Assembly: GCA_017990155.1 (NCBI GenBank)
Contig: JAGNOM010000019.1
Span: 1 to 17,153 of the forward strand
Direction: 5' to 3'
From: Propionivibrio sp.
GTDB lineage: Bacteria; Pseudomonadota; Gammaproteobacteria; Burkholderiales; Rhodocyclaceae
Length of the DNA: 17,153 nucleotides
Shown here: positions 1 through 6,378 of the stretch, piece by piece
How the letters are laid out: every line of letters starts with the position of its first letter
Position numbering within the stretch: position 1 is the stretch's first letter
Translations under genes and position numbers: made by a program
The notes under the pieces: model-generated
What the model saw: only the letters and a program-made list of their open reading frames with translations
Told to the model about the DNA's origin: nothing
The model's database searches: none

Positions 1-35
1 GTTTTCCGACGAATTCTTCCATGTTGTGTCCGTGG

Positions 36-131
36 GTAGGGTGCAATAACCGAAGGGCATTGCACCGGCCCGGCCCGATGGTGCAATGTGACCGAAGGGA
101 ATGCAGCGCCGCTGCGCTTATTGCACCCTAC
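36..131. repeat. Nested palindromic dispersed repeat (GTAGGGTGCAATAA family)
   Basis: The outer 14-bp arms, GTAGGGTGCAATAA at 36-49 and its exact reverse complement at 118-131, frame the element. Inside are two nested 8-bp inverted pairs of GGTGCAAT/ATTGCACC, at 40-47 with 59-66 and at 80-87 with 120-127, so the RNA can fold as two adjacent hairpins or one long one. Sequences of this look are common dispersed repeats in proteobacterial genomes (general knowledge). The right arm contains the TAG stop codon of the minus-strand ferredoxin gene. The element could act as its 3' hairpin or terminator, but there is no clear U-tract. Confidence 0.75.
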
Positions 132-1120
132 GGTTGTGCTTCCTCATCGGCTGCGGCGCCCAGTTGCCGCAGGCGCTTCAGCGTCACGGCATTGAATCCC
201 GCCTCGTTCTGCCGCGCTTGCTCGCCGCTGACCCAGTGCAGCAGGGCGCCCTGTGGTTTGTCGCGGTTGCTTGTTTCGCAGGCCGAGAGGCATTGGCCGC
301 ATTGCGTGCAGGCGAACATCCAGCGTTTGACGTTGCGCGGCTTGAGGCGCATCGGGCAGACCGCATCGCAGGCGGCGGTCTTGCCGCCGACGCAATCGGC
401 GCAGTCGTTGATGCGTTCGCGATCAAAGCCAACGACCATCGCCTTCTTGTTTCCGATCCAGGCGATGCTCTGGAAGATGCCGACGGCGCAGGCATAGCGG
501 CAGAAGAGGTGGCGCGCGAAGAGGAACTCGAGGCTGAGGACGATGGTGGCCGCGCTGAGGAAGATCACTTCGTACTTGTGCAGGCTCAAGCTGAGGAGGC
601 CGCCATAGACATGGAAGGGCGGCATCAGGTAGGTGAGGAAGACGACCGCCCAGGCGAAGGCGAACGCGATGGCGACGGGTACGACGAGCAGCCAGTAACG
701 CGCGTCGCGCAGGGACGGTGTGCCGTCGGGCTCCCAGGGGGCGACCTTGTTTCTGTCCCAGATCGAGTGCTTGCCGCTGGCGCGCAGCATCAGCCGGTTG
801 ATCGTCTCGACCACCGAAAAGTGCGGGCACAGCCAGCCGCAATAGAGCCGTCCCCATTTCCAGGCGACGCCGATCAGCAGCGCGAGCACGCCGAAGAGCG
901 GCAGGAACAGGTAGAGGAGGATGTTGCCGGCGACCGCGAGCGCCGAGAGCTCGCCGGCGATGAACTCGTCGATGCCGACGTGCCACTCGTAAGTCAGGAA
1001 CCAGGCGTGGCCTTCGACGAGGTCGTAGCGCAGGAGGTCGAATACCGGCGTCACGGCAAACAGGACGAAGAAGCCCATTTGCGCGAACAGGCGGCTGCGT
1101 TGGATGCTTGCCTGCTTCAT
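128..1120 (-). CDS. NapH/NosR-like membrane-bound 4Fe-4S protein
   Basis: A 330-residue polytopic ferredoxin-type membrane protein, probably an electron-transfer or maturation factor of an anaerobic respiratory enzyme. Hydrophobic segments lie near residues 13-30, 60-88, 143-165 and 185-205. The CGWLCP motif (94-99) and CRYAC (207-211) are the paired Cys motifs typical of NapH/NosR/CcoG-like proteins; here the usual CP of the second motif is CA. A soluble C-terminal part has two cluster-binding sets: C240, C243, C251, C255(P) and C271, C274, C277, C281. The first set has an unusual eight-residue gap. It is last of three co-directional genes after the NorQ-type ATPase, separated from its upstream neighbour by a repeat-filled 166-nt gap. 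The ribosome site before the ATG is weak. The stop codon lies inside a dispersed palindrome, so the last few residues may be repeat-derived. The family is clear; the exact partner enzyme is not. Confidence 0.88.
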   Translation of the reverse strand: MKQASIQRSRLFAQMGFFVLFAVTPVFDLLRYDLVEGHAWFLTYEWHVGIDEFIAGELSALAVAGNILLYLFLPLFGVLALLIGVAWKWGRLYCGWLCPHFSVVETINRLMLRASGKHSIWDRNKVAPWEPDGTPSLRDARYWLLVVPVAIAFAFAWAVVFLTYLMPPFHVYGGLLSLSLHKYEVIFLSAATIVLSLEFLFARHLFCRYACAVGIFQSIAWIGNKKAMVVGFDRERINDCADCVGGKTAACDAVCPMRLKPRNVKRWMFACTQCGQCLSACETSNRDKPQGALLHWVSGEQARQNEAGFNAVTLKRLRQLGAAADEEAQP

Positions 1121-1123
1121 CTA

Positions 1124-1277
1124 AAACCACTCACCACAGAGGCACAGAGGCACAGAGAAAAGCGAAAGATCACGCGGTTCTCGGCTCTGGATAATTCACC
1201 GAGTCGGTTGCCGTCGTGGGCACTGTGAGGTGTTGTTCTTCCTCTGTGTTCTCTGTGTCTCTGTGGTTCAACTAAGG
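1124..1277. repeat. Inverted-repeat element built of CACAGAG units
   Basis: The left arm (1133-1157) is a run of three units, ACCACAGAG, GCACAGAG and GCACAGAG. The right arm (1242-1267) on the opposite strand reads ACCACAGAG, ACACAGAG, AACACAGAG. About 84 nt of non-repetitive sequence separates them. The arms would pair imperfectly into a long stem. Repeats of this CACAGAG type are widespread in environmental proteobacteria and often give spurious peptides with CLCASVV or HREHRG-like strings (general knowledge). The element fills the gap between the small membrane protein and the ferredoxin gene and may affect transcript processing or downstream expression. Confidence 0.75.
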
Positions 1278-1286
1278 TTTTAAGGA

Positions 1287-1700
1287 TCATGTGTTCTCCA
1301 GCTTCGGCCCGATCAGCGGGTAACGGAATGTTTTGCCGGCCAGTGCGCGAGCCAGTCCGAACATGCCGAGGAGGACGAGCAGCGAATGCACGCAGGTGAA
1401 GTAAAGAATCACCAGCACCCAGGTCCACGCCCAGTGCAGGCCGCCGAGCGCAATGAAGGCGGCGGTGAGCGTACTGATCAGCAGGCCGCCCCACAGGCTG
1501 ACGAAGAAAGTCTGCTTCAGGTGGTTGCGCGCCAGCATCGGCGCCTCGCGGTGCTTCCGCCATAACCAGAACAGCGCGACAAACGCGATGCCGGGCAGGA
1601 TCAGCAGGTTGGCCAAATAGAGCGATTCGGCGACCACCGCGAGCGCTTGCCCCGGCACTTGCGGCTCGGTTCGGTAGCGATTGTCGGTTCGTACGTCCAC
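1287..1700 (-). CDS. Small three-helix membrane protein of the norQ-type operon
   Basis: A 137-residue protein with three strongly hydrophobic segments (about 18-47, 63-87 and 91-114) and short charged loops. I do not recognise a catalytic motif or a named family; the fold suggests a small integral membrane accessory protein. The start is GTG at 1698-1700, only two nucleotides after the TGA of the ATPase gene, so translation is almost certainly coupled. Its place between a NorQ-type ATPase and a NapH-like ferredoxin suggests a role in assembly or electron supply of a membrane respiratory complex. That role is inference from position only. Confidence 0.8.
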   Translation of the reverse strand: MDVRTDNRYRTEPQVPGQALAVVAESLYLANLLILPGIAFVALFWLWRKHREAPMLARNHLKQTFFVSLWGGLLISTLTAAFIALGGLHWAWTWVLVILYFTCVHSLLVLLGMFGLARALAGKTFRYPLIGPKLENT

Positions 1701-1702
1701 GA

Positions 1703-2533
1703 TCAGTGCCCGAAGGTGGCTTTGACGATTTCGAGCAGCGCATCAGTCGTTTCGATGTCGTCGGTCAGGCTCTCGACGAGCGTGACCCGGCTGGCTTCGA
1801 TCGGCGCGAGGCCGGCCTTGATCAGCGTCGCGGCGTAAACCAGAAGGCGGGTCGAGGCGACCTCCTCCAGATCACGGTCCTTTAGCGCGCGCAGCGACTT
1901 GCCGATGGCGACGAGGCGTTTCGCGGTGTCGGCGTCGATGCCCGTTTCGCCGATCAGGATCGCCTCCTCGCGCGCGGCCGATGGGAAATCGAAACGCAGC
2001 GAGACGAAGCGCTGGCGCGTGGAAGGCTTTAGCCCCTTCATCAGGTTCTGGTAGCCGGGGTTGTACGAGACGATGAGCATGAATGACGGCGGCGCCTCGA
2101 TCAGTTCGCCCGTGCGATCGATCGGCAACACGCGGCGGTCGTCGGCGAGCGGGTGCAGCACAACGGTCGTGTCCTTGCGCGCCTCGACGACTTCGTCGAG
2201 ATAGCAGATGCCACCCTCGCGCACGGCGCGCGTGAGCGGGCCGTCCGACCAGTAGGTGGCGCCGTCGCCGATCAGGTGGCGGCCGACGAGATCGGCGGCA
2301 GTCAGGTCGTCATGGCAGGCGACGGTGTAGAGCGGCAGGCCGAGTTTCGCTGCCATGTAGGAGACGAAGCGCGTCTTGCCGCAGCCAGTCGGCCCCTTGA
2401 TGAGCAGCGGCAGGCGGTTCTTCCAGGCGTATTCGAAGATTTCTATTTCGTTGCCGGTGGCGTCGTAGAACGGCAGTTCCTGCGTCGTGTGGTGAGTGCG
2501 CGAATCGTTGGCGGTGTTTGCGGAGGTCGACAT
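1703..2533 (-). CDS. norQ: CbbQ/NirQ/NorQ family AAA+ ATPase (MoxR-type chaperone)
   Basis: A 276-residue MoxR-class AAA+ ATPase. The Walker A is GPTGCGKT (residues 47-54) and the Walker B is CYLDE (110-114). It is followed by the family's HPLADDRR segment and by SYNPGYQ with a sensor-1 Asn. The C-terminal part matches the CbbQ_C type lid. In known systems NorQ works with the VWA protein NorD to insert metal into or activate nitric oxide reductase, and CbbQ works with CbbO on Rubisco. The neighbouring membrane ferredoxin and the FNR-like promoter favour the nitric oxide reductase or another denitrification role over Rubisco. The partner NorD/CbbO and the reductase would lie beyond the left edge or elsewhere. 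The ATG at 2531-2533 is preceded by a weak GGGA. The family call is firm; the norQ symbol is contextual. Confidence 0.88.
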   Translation of the reverse strand: MSTSANTANDSRTHHTTQELPFYDATGNEIEIFEYAWKNRLPLLIKGPTGCGKTRFVSYMAAKLGLPLYTVACHDDLTAADLVGRHLIGDGATYWSDGPLTRAVREGGICYLDEVVEARKDTTVVLHPLADDRRVLPIDRTGELIEAPPSFMLIVSYNPGYQNLMKGLKPSTRQRFVSLRFDFPSAAREEAILIGETGIDADTAKRLVAIGKSLRALKDRDLEEVASTRLLVYAATLIKAGLAPIEASRVTLVESLTDDIETTDALLEIVKATFGH

Positions 2534-2554
2534 TCGGTGAATCCCATACGTTGA

Positions 2555-2602
2555 TGGCTACAGTTTAGTCGACTGATTTACTCTGACATTGATGTGGGTT
2601 AA
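2555..2602 (-). promoter_or_regulatory. Class II FNR/DNR-type promoter of the norQ operon
   Basis: On the minus strand TTAACCCACATCAA (2602-2589) matches the FNR/CRP-fold anaerobic consensus TTGAT-N4-ATCAA at nine of ten defined positions. A -10-like TAAACT lies at 2567-2562. Placing the start about seven nucleotides after it (near 2555) puts the box centre at -41.5, the standard spacing for class II activation by FNR, DNR or NNR-type regulators. The 5' leader to the ATG would be about 21 nt. The geometry is seen in the sequence; regulator identity and response to oxygen or NO are inferred. Confidence 0.65.
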
Positions 2603-2610
2603 AGCTGCAA

Positions 2611-2625
2611 GAAACGACGGGTCGT
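2611..2625 (-). terminator. Weak candidate terminator after the T6SS island
   Basis: A perfect 12-bp palindrome, ACGACGGGTCGT (2614-2625), is followed on the minus strand by TTTCTT-like sequence. It lies between the last T6SS reading frame and the norQ promoter, where a terminator would be useful. The stem is only five base pairs with a two-base loop, so this is tentative. Confidence 0.25.
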
Positions 2626-2662
2626 CGGTCAGGTGCGCCGATTCGCTGGGCAGGTCTGCTTC

Positions 2663-3580
2663 CTACGTCAACGGTTCCCTACCTTGATAGACGTCGCGCG
2701 GGCGTGCCGCGCGGCTGTTGTCGACATAACCCGCTCCGGTCGCACGGAATCCCGCAACCGAGTCATGCACATGGAAGTCGAAGAACTCGACGGCATCCAT
2801 CGCCTTCCGATACATATGTAACAAGGGTACCTGCGAGAGTTGGGCTTCGATCTTCGAACTGCGCCCCTGCTCACCCGGCGCATAACCGCCGCCAACGTCG
2901 GAGTGCATGCCGGGATAAACCACTTCCGTGCAACTGGCGGGATAGATCGACGGTGTTGCAGCCTTGGAGGAAACGGCGACGCGCACCGTATCGAGCGGGA
3001 ACGATTCGCGTACTTCATGTGCCGCCGTGTAATGTAAGCACTGCTCGACGGACGGAGGAATCCGCAACTCGGCCGCCCATCCATTGTGGCCCTTGAGCGC
3101 TTCGCTGTGATCAAGCACGGCGTCGACCAGCGCCGGTCCGGCCAGTGGCCCCAGCCCCGGGATGGCGGCGCCGGCGCCCCTGAAAGCACGTCGCTTTTCG
3201 GGGTTGCGCATCGTGTTGCTCACACCGACCGAGGCAACGGTATCAAAGAGCCCCATGAAGTAGATGCGTAGCGGGTAGCGCTTGTCCTTCAGGCGCCAGG
3301 TTGTACCGCTGCCTTCCATACGCCGATGCAGTCGCAGGGCGAACGCCCGGGCCTCGGTAGCGCCGCGCGAGAAGCCGAAGATGGCGACATGGATGCCGAT
3401 GATCTTGTTGGTGGGGTTGTGGGCGAGGGCCTCCGCTTTGGCAATCCGATCATCGAACTGTGTAAGCGCATAGTTGATGCGTTTCTCGCCGCCTTTGCCA
3501 AAGGCGTCACCGAGCGTGCTCTCTGGCCCAAGGTAAACGTGCTTCGCCGCCTTGATCGTGCAACCGCCGGGCGCCCCCAT
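2663..3580 (-). pseudogene. Truncated DUF2235/Tle1-like effector fused to a VgrG tail remnant
   Basis: A 305-codon frame whose first 19 residues (MGAPGGCTIK to YLGP) copy the end of the VgrG core (VgrG residues 861-879), not an effector start. The rest is a second DUF2235 alpha/beta-hydrolase. GFSRG (Ser71), GLFDTVAS (Asp113) and MHSDVGGGY (His226, Asp228) survive. The N-terminal third, including the FFDGTGNN motif present in the neighbouring effector, is gone: similarity begins at GKGGEKRI, matching about residue 122 of the neighbour. About 150 residues between the MYRKA and FFDFHVHDS segments are also missing. No good ribosome site precedes the ATG. The VgrG-like frame continues upstream in frame as RLGGNFE to the TAG of the intact effector. 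It is most likely a recombination scar, although a translated orphan domain cannot be excluded. Confidence 0.72.
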
Positions 3581-3595
3581 CTCGAAGTTGCCGCC
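3524..3595 (-). repeat. Copy of the vgrG core 3' end (matches 7399-7470)
   Basis: These 72 nt encode GGNFEMGAPGGCTIK through YLGP and align without gaps to the vgrG segment at 7399-7470, with about 65 of 72 bases identical by hand count. The copy sits immediately after the stop codon of the intact effector gene and runs in frame into the broken second effector. It is the right size and place for a homologous recombination scar left when a vgrG-effector module was deleted down to its ends. Confidence 0.85.
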
Positions 3596-3601
3596 GAGGC
3601 G

Positions 3602-5278
3602 CTAGTCGTCTCCCTTGAACACCGTGCGGAACTTGGCTAGCCCGATCCCGTTCATCTTGAATTCGTCCATGCCCATGCCGATGAAACCCGCCATCGAATC
3701 GTGCACATAGCGATCGAAGAAATCCTCGACGCCCGGTTTCACCGCGCCCACGTCGATCCGCTTGGCGACGTCGATTACGTGTTTTTCGCGCGTGCCAATC
3801 GGCATTCCCACCGCTTTCCACATCTTCTCGTGCAGCTTGGCGGCTTTCGGCGGATCGAATTCGGGTTCCAGCGCAATACGTTGCCGGACGCTCCGCGGCA
3901 CGTTCAGATCGACGGCCATCCCCGGCGTCAGCGACGACAGGCGTACGATCAGGCAATCCTGCGTCGACCGCAAATACCGCTGGTCCTTGGGCGGCGCCGT
4001 CGTGCACGGCGGGCGCTGATCGAAATGGGCGCGATGCTTGAAGCGATAGCTGAAATACAGGCTCATGTGTTGCCGCGCCATTTCCTCCACCGGCCCGCTG
4101 CCGATCGCGGCGTCCTTCAGATAGGCGTTGAAGTCGCGGATGACGTCTGATGATGGCGTGAGGTCGTTTCTGAAACGTTCATTCAACATATCCCAAGCAA
4201 CCAGCGGCACGCCAGATTTCAAGGCCTCACGGTACATATCGTGGCCGGGAATGGTCGCCATGAAGGAGTCTTGCGTCGGCGAGACGCCGATGGCGCTTGG
4301 CGCATAGCCGCCGCCGACATCCGAATGCGCACCGGGGTACATGACTTCGTGCGCGTTACCGGGGTAGGACGATTTGACGCGTACCGAATCGAGCGGGAAG
4401 CAGGCGCGAACCTCGTGCCCGGCGACAAAATGGACGCAGCGCTCAACCGCCGAGTGAATTTCCTGCGTGTTGTCCGCCCAGCTCTGGTGGCCGGCGAGCA
4501 CACCCGTGTCGTAGAGGTTGGCCAGACCGACCGAGGCCACGGTATCGAACAGCCCGAGAAACTGGAGACGAAGCGGAATACCCGCCAGCGTCCAGCCGCC
4601 GTCTTCCTGCTGGCACACCTCGAACAGCCAGTTGACGAAGGTACGCGCCTGCGCTGCGCCGCGCGAGAAGCCGAACACCGAGAGGTTGATCTGTTCGACC
4701 CGTGGCTTCTTTCCAGCCAGCGCCGCTTTCAGCTTGTCCTGCCAGGTGTTGAGAATGACCCGGCGCATCGCACCGGGGTTGGTGCTGCTGGCGGTGTTGC
4801 CGACGACGGTTTTGGCTTCGTCCGGCTGGATCAGCAGGGCGTTGTTATGCACAAAGCGGTGCGGCGCGTTGAGCAACTGGAACAATCCCCAGACGATGCG
4901 GTTCTCGCCCTTCCACGCGGCGGCGGACCCAGCAGTGCTCGACCAACCCGTGCCGCTGTCGCCGATTTCGGGGAAGGGCGTGCCGACGCCGGGGATGTAG
5001 TAACGAAGGTAGCCTTGGTTCCATTTGTCTCGATAACTATGGAACAGTCGCACGATATTGCTGTGCTTGCGCTTCTCCGGCGGTAGCTCGACGTAGTCCC
5101 TGTCGCGATTATTGCCCGTGCCGTCGAAGAAGATGCCGACGAATACCTGGCCGGAACAGGTCGGTTTGTTGTCCTTCGGCAAGGTGCAGGCCAGCGCCTT
5201 GGCGCGCTGCATCATTTCCTTGGGACTCAGTTTACGCAGGCCATCTTCGGGGAAAGGGGCGGGGGAAGTTGTCGTCAT
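3602..5278 (-). CDS. T6SS DUF2235 phospholipase effector (Tle1-like)
   Basis: A 558-residue DUF2235 alpha/beta-hydrolase of the Tle1 type, which cleaves membrane phospholipids in target bacteria when delivered by type VI secretion (family knowledge). FFDGTGNN is at residues 50-57. The nucleophile elbow GFSRG has Ser205. GLFDTVAS supplies Asp245, and YPGAHSDVGGGY holds His318 and Asp320, giving a complete Ser-Asp-His set. The C-terminal 200 residues contain the VEDFFDRYVHDSMAGF segment shared with the broken paralogue. There is no signal peptide, as expected for VgrG-carried cargo. The ATG at 5278 has GAGGA seven nucleotides upstream. It starts 24 nt after the stop of the adjacent DUF3304 lipoprotein, so immunity is translated before effector. 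DUF2235 family and T6SS role are secure; substrate specificity is not visible. Confidence 0.92.
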   Translation of the reverse strand: MTTTSPAPFPEDGLRKLSPKEMMQRAKALACTLPKDNKPTCSGQVFVGIFFDGTGNNRDRDYVELPPEKRKHSNIVRLFHSYRDKWNQGYLRYYIPGVGTPFPEIGDSGTGWSSTAGSAAAWKGENRIVWGLFQLLNAPHRFVHNNALLIQPDEAKTVVGNTASSTNPGAMRRVILNTWQDKLKAALAGKKPRVEQINLSVFGFSRGAAQARTFVNWLFEVCQQEDGGWTLAGIPLRLQFLGLFDTVASVGLANLYDTGVLAGHQSWADNTQEIHSAVERCVHFVAGHEVRACFPLDSVRVKSSYPGNAHEVMYPGAHSDVGGGYAPSAIGVSPTQDSFMATIPGHDMYREALKSGVPLVAWDMLNERFRNDLTPSSDVIRDFNAYLKDAAIGSGPVEEMARQHMSLYFSYRFKHRAHFDQRPPCTTAPPKDQRYLRSTQDCLIVRLSSLTPGMAVDLNVPRSVRQRIALEPEFDPPKAAKLHEKMWKAVGMPIGTREKHVIDVAKRIDVGAVKPGVEDFFDRYVHDSMAGFIGMGMDEFKMNGIGLAKFRTVFKGDD

Positions 5279-5302
5279 GTTGTCGTCCTCAGGCTAAAGG
5301 TT

Positions 5303-5758
5303 TCAGCGAGGTGTTTCCGCGATGGCCGGGAGCCCATTGCTGACCGCCACCTTGACCTCGTCGTTGGGGAAGAAAACGATGTAGAACTCGCCCATAGCTT
5401 TGTATTCGGGGATGTCCACGGTGCGTTCTTTCCAGGGGGCTGGAACGTATACTTTCTTGCCGTTCCGAATTACTTCCTTACCCTTTTCATCCAGAAGCCA
5501 ATCACCATCTTCCTGCCACTTGATGGTGACTTTCAGGCCAGGACGCCATCTCTTGGGAATGACGACACAACACATTCCGGTCCCTCCGACAGTGTGTGCC
5601 CTGATATCGAGTATCCCGCCCTCGCCATTGACGATGACCGAGACAATCGACTTGTCCGTATGATTGGCTCCGCCATAACTGACTGCAACTGTCTCGTCGC
5701 CGCAGGCGGCAAGGAGTATCGAGAACGCGAGGAGAATGATCGAGAGCGTTTTCTTCAT
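5303..5758 (-). CDS. DUF3304-like lipoprotein, probable immunity protein of the adjacent Tle1-like effector
   Basis: A 151-residue lipoprotein with an N-terminal MKKTLS, a hydrophobic core and lipobox LAAC (Cys at about residue 19). It is therefore expected to be exported and lipid-anchored in the periplasm. The mature part resembles DUF3304 proteins, with conserved NGEGGILD, a CC pair before VVIPKRWRPG, KVTIKWQE and a C-terminal GEFYIVFFP block. It sits directly before the phospholipase gene with GAGGA six nucleotides before the ATG. Lipoprotein inhibitors (Tli type) are the usual partners of Tle effectors, so self-protection in the periplasm is inferred from position and localisation. A paralogue lies immediately upstream. 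The start overlaps by ATGA with a 23-codon fossil effector frame. Confidence 0.85.
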   Translation of the reverse strand: MKKTLSIILLAFSILLAACGDETVAVSYGGANHTDKSIVSVIVNGEGGILDIRAHTVGGTGMCCVVIPKRWRPGLKVTIKWQEDGDWLLDEKGKEVIRNGKKVYVPAPWKERTVDIPEYKAMGEFYIVFFPNDEVKVAVSNGLPAIAETPR

Positions 5759-5826
5759 ACAGTTTCCTCTGGTGTGAATTTACGCCGGCGGTTTTTGGGA
5801 AAGGAGGCGGGGGAAGTGGTTGTCAT
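5755..5826 (-). pseudogene. Fossil 5' end of a duplicated Tle1-like effector gene (23 codons)
   Basis: Translation from the ATG at 5824-5826 gives MTTTSPASFPKNRRRKF and then TPEETV before TGA. The intact effector begins MTTTSPAPFPEDGLRKLSPK, and the DNA is near-identical over roughly the first 35 nt. Sequence upstream of both starts is also related, because each follows the GCGGAAACACCTC-type end of a DUF3304 gene. The fossil stops where it runs into the start of the second immunity gene, with the TGA overlapping that ATG. It marks an ancestral immunity-effector-immunity-effector order in which the first effector was almost wholly deleted. It is unlikely to make a functional peptide. Confidence 0.8.
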
Positions 5827-5840
5827 GTCGTTCGCCTATG

Positions 5841-6308
5841 TCAGGAGGGCGCGTGAGGTGTTTCCGCGATGGCCGGGAGTCCATTACTGACCGCCACCTT
5901 GACCACTTCATTGGGAAAGAAAACGATGTAGAACTCGCCCATGGTTTTGTAGTCGGGGACTTCCACCGTGCGTTCTTTCCAGGGAGACTCAATAACAACA
6001 GGGATGCCGTTCTTGATAACCCGTTTCCCTTTGTCATCAAATACGGGTATGTCATCCTCCTGCCACTTGATGGTGACTTTCAGGCCGGGACGCCATTTCT
6101 TGGGGATGACGACGCAGCAGACTATTCCCCCCCCTCCTCCTTGCGCGGGGACGTCAAGTATGCCGCCCTCCCCGTTGACAACAACTGAAACGATATTTTT
6201 GTCCGTGTAATTTAGGCCGAGGTAGCTGACGCCGATCTTCTCGTCCCCGCCGCAGGCGGCAAGGAACAGGCAGAGTGAGAGGGCGAGGGTCGAGAGGCAG
6301 GTTTTCAT
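5841..6308 (-). CDS. DUF3304-like lipoprotein, second immunity paralogue
   Basis: A 155-residue lipoprotein paralogous to the gene at 5303-5758. It shares NGEGGILD, CCVVIPK.WRPGLKVTIKWQE, PWKERTV and MGEFYIVFFPN..VKVAVSNGLPAIAETP, roughly 70% identical by eye. The start is set at MKTCLS (6306-6308) because it opens a proper signal peptide with lipobox LAAC and has AAGGA six nucleotides upstream. The same frame stays open for 53 codons further, but that extension lacks signal-peptide character. The differences cluster in the middle (DDIPVFDDKGKR against DGDWLLDEKGKE) and just after the lipid Cys. This is the pattern expected if specificity diverged between immunity alleles, although that is inference. 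Its own effector is reduced to the fossil frame just downstream, so it now looks like an orphan immunity gene. Confidence 0.84.
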   Translation of the reverse strand: MKTCLSTLALSLCLFLAACGGDEKIGVSYLGLNYTDKNIVSVVVNGEGGILDVPAQGGGGGIVCCVVIPKKWRPGLKVTIKWQEDDIPVFDDKGKRVIKNGIPVVIESPWKERTVEVPDYKTMGEFYIVFFPNEVVKVAVSNGLPAIAETPHAPS

Positions 6309-6378
6309 GCGGCGTCCTTGTATTTTTGTCGACAGGTCGGGTGTTGGCGGCGTCGAGTACTGGTGTTGCGTTGAAGTC

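Noticed and set aside
101..1228. A 375-codon plus-strand open frame opposite the ferredoxin gene
   Set aside because: It is antisense to a gene with clear Cys motifs and helices, is full of acidic low-complexity sequence, and ends in translated CACAGAG repeat. It is a GC-driven shadow.
1124..1277. CRISPR-like short repeats
   Set aside because: Units of 8-9 bp are directly adjacent with no spacers and occur as opposed arms, unlike a CRISPR array.
1117..1743. A 208-codon minus-strand frame across the small membrane protein and repeat
   Set aside because: It overlaps the better-supported coupled membrane protein gene in another frame and its C-terminal CLCASVV-type peptide is simply the repeat translated.
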